Assembly: GCA_026874595.1 (NCBI GenBank)
Contig: CM049306.1
Span: forward strand, 85,092,142-85,156,141
Direction: 5' to 3'
DNA from: Sipunculus nudus
Lineage: Eukaryota > Annelida > Sipuncula > Golfingiida > Sipunculidae
Length of the DNA stretch: 64,000 bases
Position numbers and translations under genes: made by a program. Under the pieces are notes generated by a model. The model was not told the origin of the DNA. It searched no databases and worked only from the letters and a program-made list of their open reading frames with translations. Below, one piece after another: positions 60,781-64,000 of the stretch; position 1 is the stretch's first letter; every line of letters begins with the position of its first letter.

Positions 60781-62990
60781 GGAACCTGTGAGCTTATGTG
60801 ATGGTGTGGCATCGTCTGTGTCCGTCGTCTGTACGTAAACCCATACTGTCTTGAAAACGGCAAGAGATAGCATCACCAAATTTTGTGCAAAAAATTAGTC
60901 ATCTAAAAAACTCCATAGGATTTTGCTTATTTTTTGGCTAACTGCATTTTCTTAAATTTTATAGGGAAAAAAGCTAAAAAACCTATGAAAATCTTCTCCT
61001 ATGAAACGGTCAAGCCAAATTGTTCAATATTTCACAGAAATAATCTTTAATACCATCTCTCTCAAGTTTGTTCGAATGTTTCAAGTTTGATGAATTTTGG
61101 CCGAGTTACAGAAAGTTGAACTTAGTCATCTGTCCAAAAGAGCACTCTAAACTGACAGTCTCAGAAACGGCCGGAGCTATCATCACCAAATTTTATGCCA
61201 GTGTTGGTCACATGAGTCACATATATGAAATTCAGGTATTGGTGGTGTCACCTGCATTGACCTATTTTTCTACGGGGGTCATTGGTCATCTGTACATTAA
61301 CCCATAATTTCTCAGGAATAGCAGGAGCTACCATCCCCAGATTTTATGCAATAATCTGTCACATATCAAATTTTGAAGGATTCAGCTTATTTTTTTGCTA
61401 TCTGCATTTACTTTGATTTTATATGGAAAAAGCTGGAAAAATTTTTAAAAAGTCTTCTTCTTGTAAATGGTCCAGCCAAATTGTTTAATATTTTACAGAA
61501 ATGATCCCAGAGGCAAGCCCTCTCAAGTTTGTTCAAATGGTTTGCATTTGATGAATTTTAGTGGAGTCACATGAATTTGAACAGTCATTTGGCCAAGTAA
61601 GCATACTGACTAAGTAATCTCAGAAATGACAGAAGTTAGCATTACCAAGTATTGTGCAAATGTTGGTCACATGACTCATATTTGAAGTTGCAGATTTTGT
61701 GGTGCCTCCTACAATGACCTGTTTTTTTATGGGCAAAACCTCACAATTTTAGCCTCTTTCAGCTTAAAATGTTCAAAATCTTTCAATTTTTCAAAAGAAT
61801 TATCCTAGGACATGGTTCTTTCAGTCATATAAGAAAAGCTTAAGTTGGTCTTATGGCCATTTTTATGTCTATTTCAAACTGAGGACTGCAAAACTGTTCT
61901 TCTACAAAATTATTGTTTCAATTATAACTTCTGTAACATAGCACAAAAATTATTCTTAGGTGGCCTTTGTTCAAGTTTACTTGGATGATTTTTGGCAGAA
62001 TTATTGGACCTTTAACAATAAAAGGACTGCATCTTTTATCATTCTAGTGTTTTGATAACAAGTTTATGAATATGTCAGCTTGCCAAAAGCCAAAGTCTTT
62101 CAGTATGTGTAAACAGATTTACCAACAGGCCAAGATTGTGTCTGTATCTGTAAATGGGTTGAGAAACTGCCAACTGTTTCAGATTTGGCAACAGATCACG
62201 AGTTCATTCAGTGCAGCCAGATATAGGTCAAGAGCTGAACAGCTGAGCGGTAAAACGCTTGGCTTTCTCCGCTTGCGACCCGGGTTCGATCCCCGGTATG
62301 GCTATGAGAGTGGGTTGTAGTTGCCCATCCAAGGTCGGGGATTTTCTCCGGGTCCTCCGGTTTCCTCCACCTTTTCTGACTACCGAGTGGCAACATCTGA
62401 GCCATGGAGAGTGCCTCATATTAGTTATAATAACTAGTTGTACAATCCATGTAAAATAAATAAAGTTTATATTAAGAGCTGAATCAGTGCAGCCAAGTAC
62501 AAGGCATGTGATCACCTCATGGGTGACATGTGAACACCTCATGGGCACCATGTGATCACTTCGTGGGTGTCATGCCCCTCAGGGCTGGGCCCCTGCATGA
62601 GCTTATGCTATGGTGTGGCTACTATTTCAGATTTGGCAACAGGCTAGAGGTCAGTCTGGAGCTATTTATAGCTCTGGCAGACTGCCAACTGTATCAGATT
62701 AGGCAACAGGTCAAGAGTTCACTCAGTGCAGCCAGGTATGGGTCAGGAGTTCACTCATTGCAGTAGCTGCATTCTATTTATAGCATTGACAGACTGCATA
62801 CTGCATCATTGGCACGTAAGTTCAGCCTGGATTTGTTTAAAGCTTTGGCAGAGTGCCAACTGAGTCAGATTATGCAACAGGTCAAGAGTTCACTCAGTGC
62901 AGCCAGGTACAGGTCAGAAGTTCACTCAGTTTAGCCAGGTGCAGGTCAAGAGTTCACTCAGTGCAGTAGCTTGAGGCAGCAATTTGTCTC
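60781..62990. mobile_element. Repeat family CTGTGAGCTTATG, longest copy, with terminal array
   Basis: Begins GAACCTGTGAGCTTATGTG. Two successive internal units each contain the CATCACCAAATTTTATGC-like phrase, a GTTGGTCACATGA phrase and a TGACCTATTTTTCTAC-type phrase. From about 62150 it passes into an irregular array of AGTTCACTCAGTGCAGCCAGG units (62196, 62710, 62885, 62950). A GAGCTTATGCTATGGTGTGG word recurs at 62598. Non-coding. A SINE is inserted at 62240-62473. Confidence 0.65.
62240..62473 (+). mobile_element. tRNA-derived SINE, intact, with target duplication
   Basis: Flanked by a perfect 10-bp duplication AAGAGCTGAA (62230-62239, 62474-62483). The head is tRNA-like with A box AGCTGAGCGG and perfect B box GGTTCGATCCC. 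A central part follows (GTGGGTTGTAGTTGCCCATCC, then TCCGGGTCCTCCGGTTTCC, reminiscent of a conserved invertebrate SINE core domain), then a tail ending AAATAAATAAAG. It is not a functional tRNA gene: no acceptor pairing follows the B box. The copy at 20.05-20.2 kb belongs to the same family. Confidence 0.93.
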
Positions 62991-63339
62991 AGTTCACTAG
63001 GGGCAACTGCCTTACTCACTTGAGCCTTGTCAGCCCAGTGCATCAAACTCAATGGAAGTTTTATTTATTAGCCTGATATTTTGACCTGTCTATGTGTCTT
63101 TGATGGTATTCTCATTAACAAGACCAGGGCTCGCCCTGCTTCCAAAAAATCTTTAGTCAAAGTTTTAGCCAACAGGAATTTCCTTTAGCCATTTCAGAAA
63201 CACTTTAACTAGCACTTGTTCTCTGAATTATGGGAAATATCAATATTTAGCACTGAGCAGAATTTGAAATATCATGAATTTATCATGTCATGAAAATATA
63301 AATATGAAAATAAAAAGATGTATGGACAGTGCAATTCAT

Positions 63340-64000
63340 GATTATTGACTCGCCAAAACAGAGTTTTGCGGATACTATGTTTTCAGCTGGCCGCCGCCGC
63401 CGCGTAGGTGTCCGGAGAACTCTTCCGTAACCGCTGGGCGGAATTTTCCGAAACCCGGGATTATGTTCAGGTCACATGTGAACTGCTGCGCCCCGATTTT
63501 GTTTTGACCTCTGACCTTTCCTTTGCGCTCTGTGTCCGTTTGTGCGTCTGTTTCCACACATAAACCCACATATCTCGGGAACCGTTTGACCGATCAGGAA
63601 AATTTTTTTGCCCAAATGTAGCCCTCGGAGAGCTTTATAACATACACCAAAAATGGTGGCGCCACCTGCAACCATGTTTGCACAGTGTCCATCTGTTCGT
63701 CTGCCTTGGGTTAAAATCACTCATATCTCTGCAGTGGTTTGACTAATTCACCTGAAATTCGGCATGCTTATACATCCTCGATAGCTTTTCTGATTTTATA
63801 ACAGGTGGCGCCACCTACAATCAAGTTTACGCTGCAGACATCCAAGCTCATATCTAGGGAACCGTTTGACCGATTGGGCCAAAATTTTGCATGTGTATAA
63901 ATACCACATAGCTCTTTATCATACGCAAAACTGGTGGCACCACCTGCAGCCATGTTTGCACAGCTCCCATCTGTTTGTCTGCCATGGGATAAAATCACTC
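63340..64000. mobile_element. Large repeat element with GC-rich head and 280-bp tandem units (runs off the window)
   Basis: The head GACTCGCC..GGATACTATGTTTTCA is followed by GCCGCCGCCGCCGCG and then units of about 280 bp: GGAACCGTTTGACCGAT at about 63579 and 63859, and TTTGCACAG..CATCTGTT at about 63676 and 63955. GGTGGCGCCACCT occurs at about 63655 and 63806 and GGTGGCACCACCT at about 63934. A perfect DR1 (TGACCTCTGACCT) is at 63505-63517. Its far end is outside the window. Confidence 0.7.
63505..63517 (-). promoter_or_regulatory. Perfect DR1 nuclear-receptor site in the 63.3-kb element
   Basis: TGACCTCTGACCT, the complement of AGGTCA-G-AGGTCA. The second element in this intron with a perfect DR1, in a different repeat from that at 28.3 kb. 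Confidence 0.55.

Larger units (their letters stand above)
2054..64000 (+). other. Kv4 first intron (5' part, at least 61.9 kb)
   Basis: Everything downstream of the donor is AT-rich and carries no other recognisable channel exon, so it is read as one long intron running past the window. Open frames inside it are short and, apart from those listed separately, look random or arise from tandem repeats. A long intron at this position is usual for Kv4 genes. Much of it is transposon-derived, in both orientations and with nested insertions. Confidence 0.85.

Noticed and set aside
62240-62310. Functional tRNA gene
   Set aside because: A and B boxes are present, but the 3' acceptor strand is absent and the sequence continues into a SINE body with tail and target duplication.

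Overview
This is animal nuclear DNA, most likely from a lophotrochozoan and probably a bivalve mollusc. The only confidently recognised host gene is a Kv4/Shal-type voltage-gated potassium channel. Its N-terminus looks like the invertebrate Shal type. The surroundings (tRNA-derived SINEs, Ty3/gypsy Gag zinc knuckles, pogo/Tigger remnants, many MITE-like palindromes, long homopolymer C/G tracts) suit a bivalve-like intron. The species cannot be fixed from sequence alone.

Layout: 1-947 is the 5' flank and 5'UTR. 948-2053 is the first coding exon of Kv4 on the + strand: KChIP-binding N-terminus, zinc-bound T1, S1-S5 and the start of the pore. It ends at a consensus splice donor inside the glycine codon of the selectivity filter. 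The rest of the window, at least 61.9 kb, reads as the first intron; no following pore/S6 exon was found.

The intron is a layered set of mobile elements. At 11.2-14.8 kb an inverted-repeat MITE is split by a young non-autonomous LTR retrotransposon with two 679-bp LTRs that look identical, whose only ORF is an unusual zinc-knuckle/coiled-coil/CxxC protein. At 26.8-28.9 kb a large element carrying arrays of nuclear-receptor half-sites is split by a solo LTR. Paired MITE families lie at 15.4/53.9 kb and 30.4/46.0 kb. A 2.2-kb element at 42.8-45.0 kb is built from GC-rich minisatellites. A pogo/Tigger element at 59.2-60.4 kb keeps a 47-codon transposase HTH fragment. SINEs lie at 4.6-4.9, 20.0-20.2 and 62.2-62.5 kb. 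Large related repeats with the palindrome GGTGGCGCCACC or close variants lie at 26.8-28.9, 49.8-52.3, 60.8-63.0 and 63.3-64.0 kb.

Three places may hold unannotated host or captured sequence: an exon-like 69-codon reading frame on the minus strand at 24476-24687 behind a good splice acceptor; a promoter-like CpG-rich island at 38.8-39.4 kb; and a CpG-rich core with CCAAT boxes and a splice donor, enclosed by inverted repeats, at 54.9-55.5 kb. All statements come from reading the sequence by eye; no database search or alignment was run.
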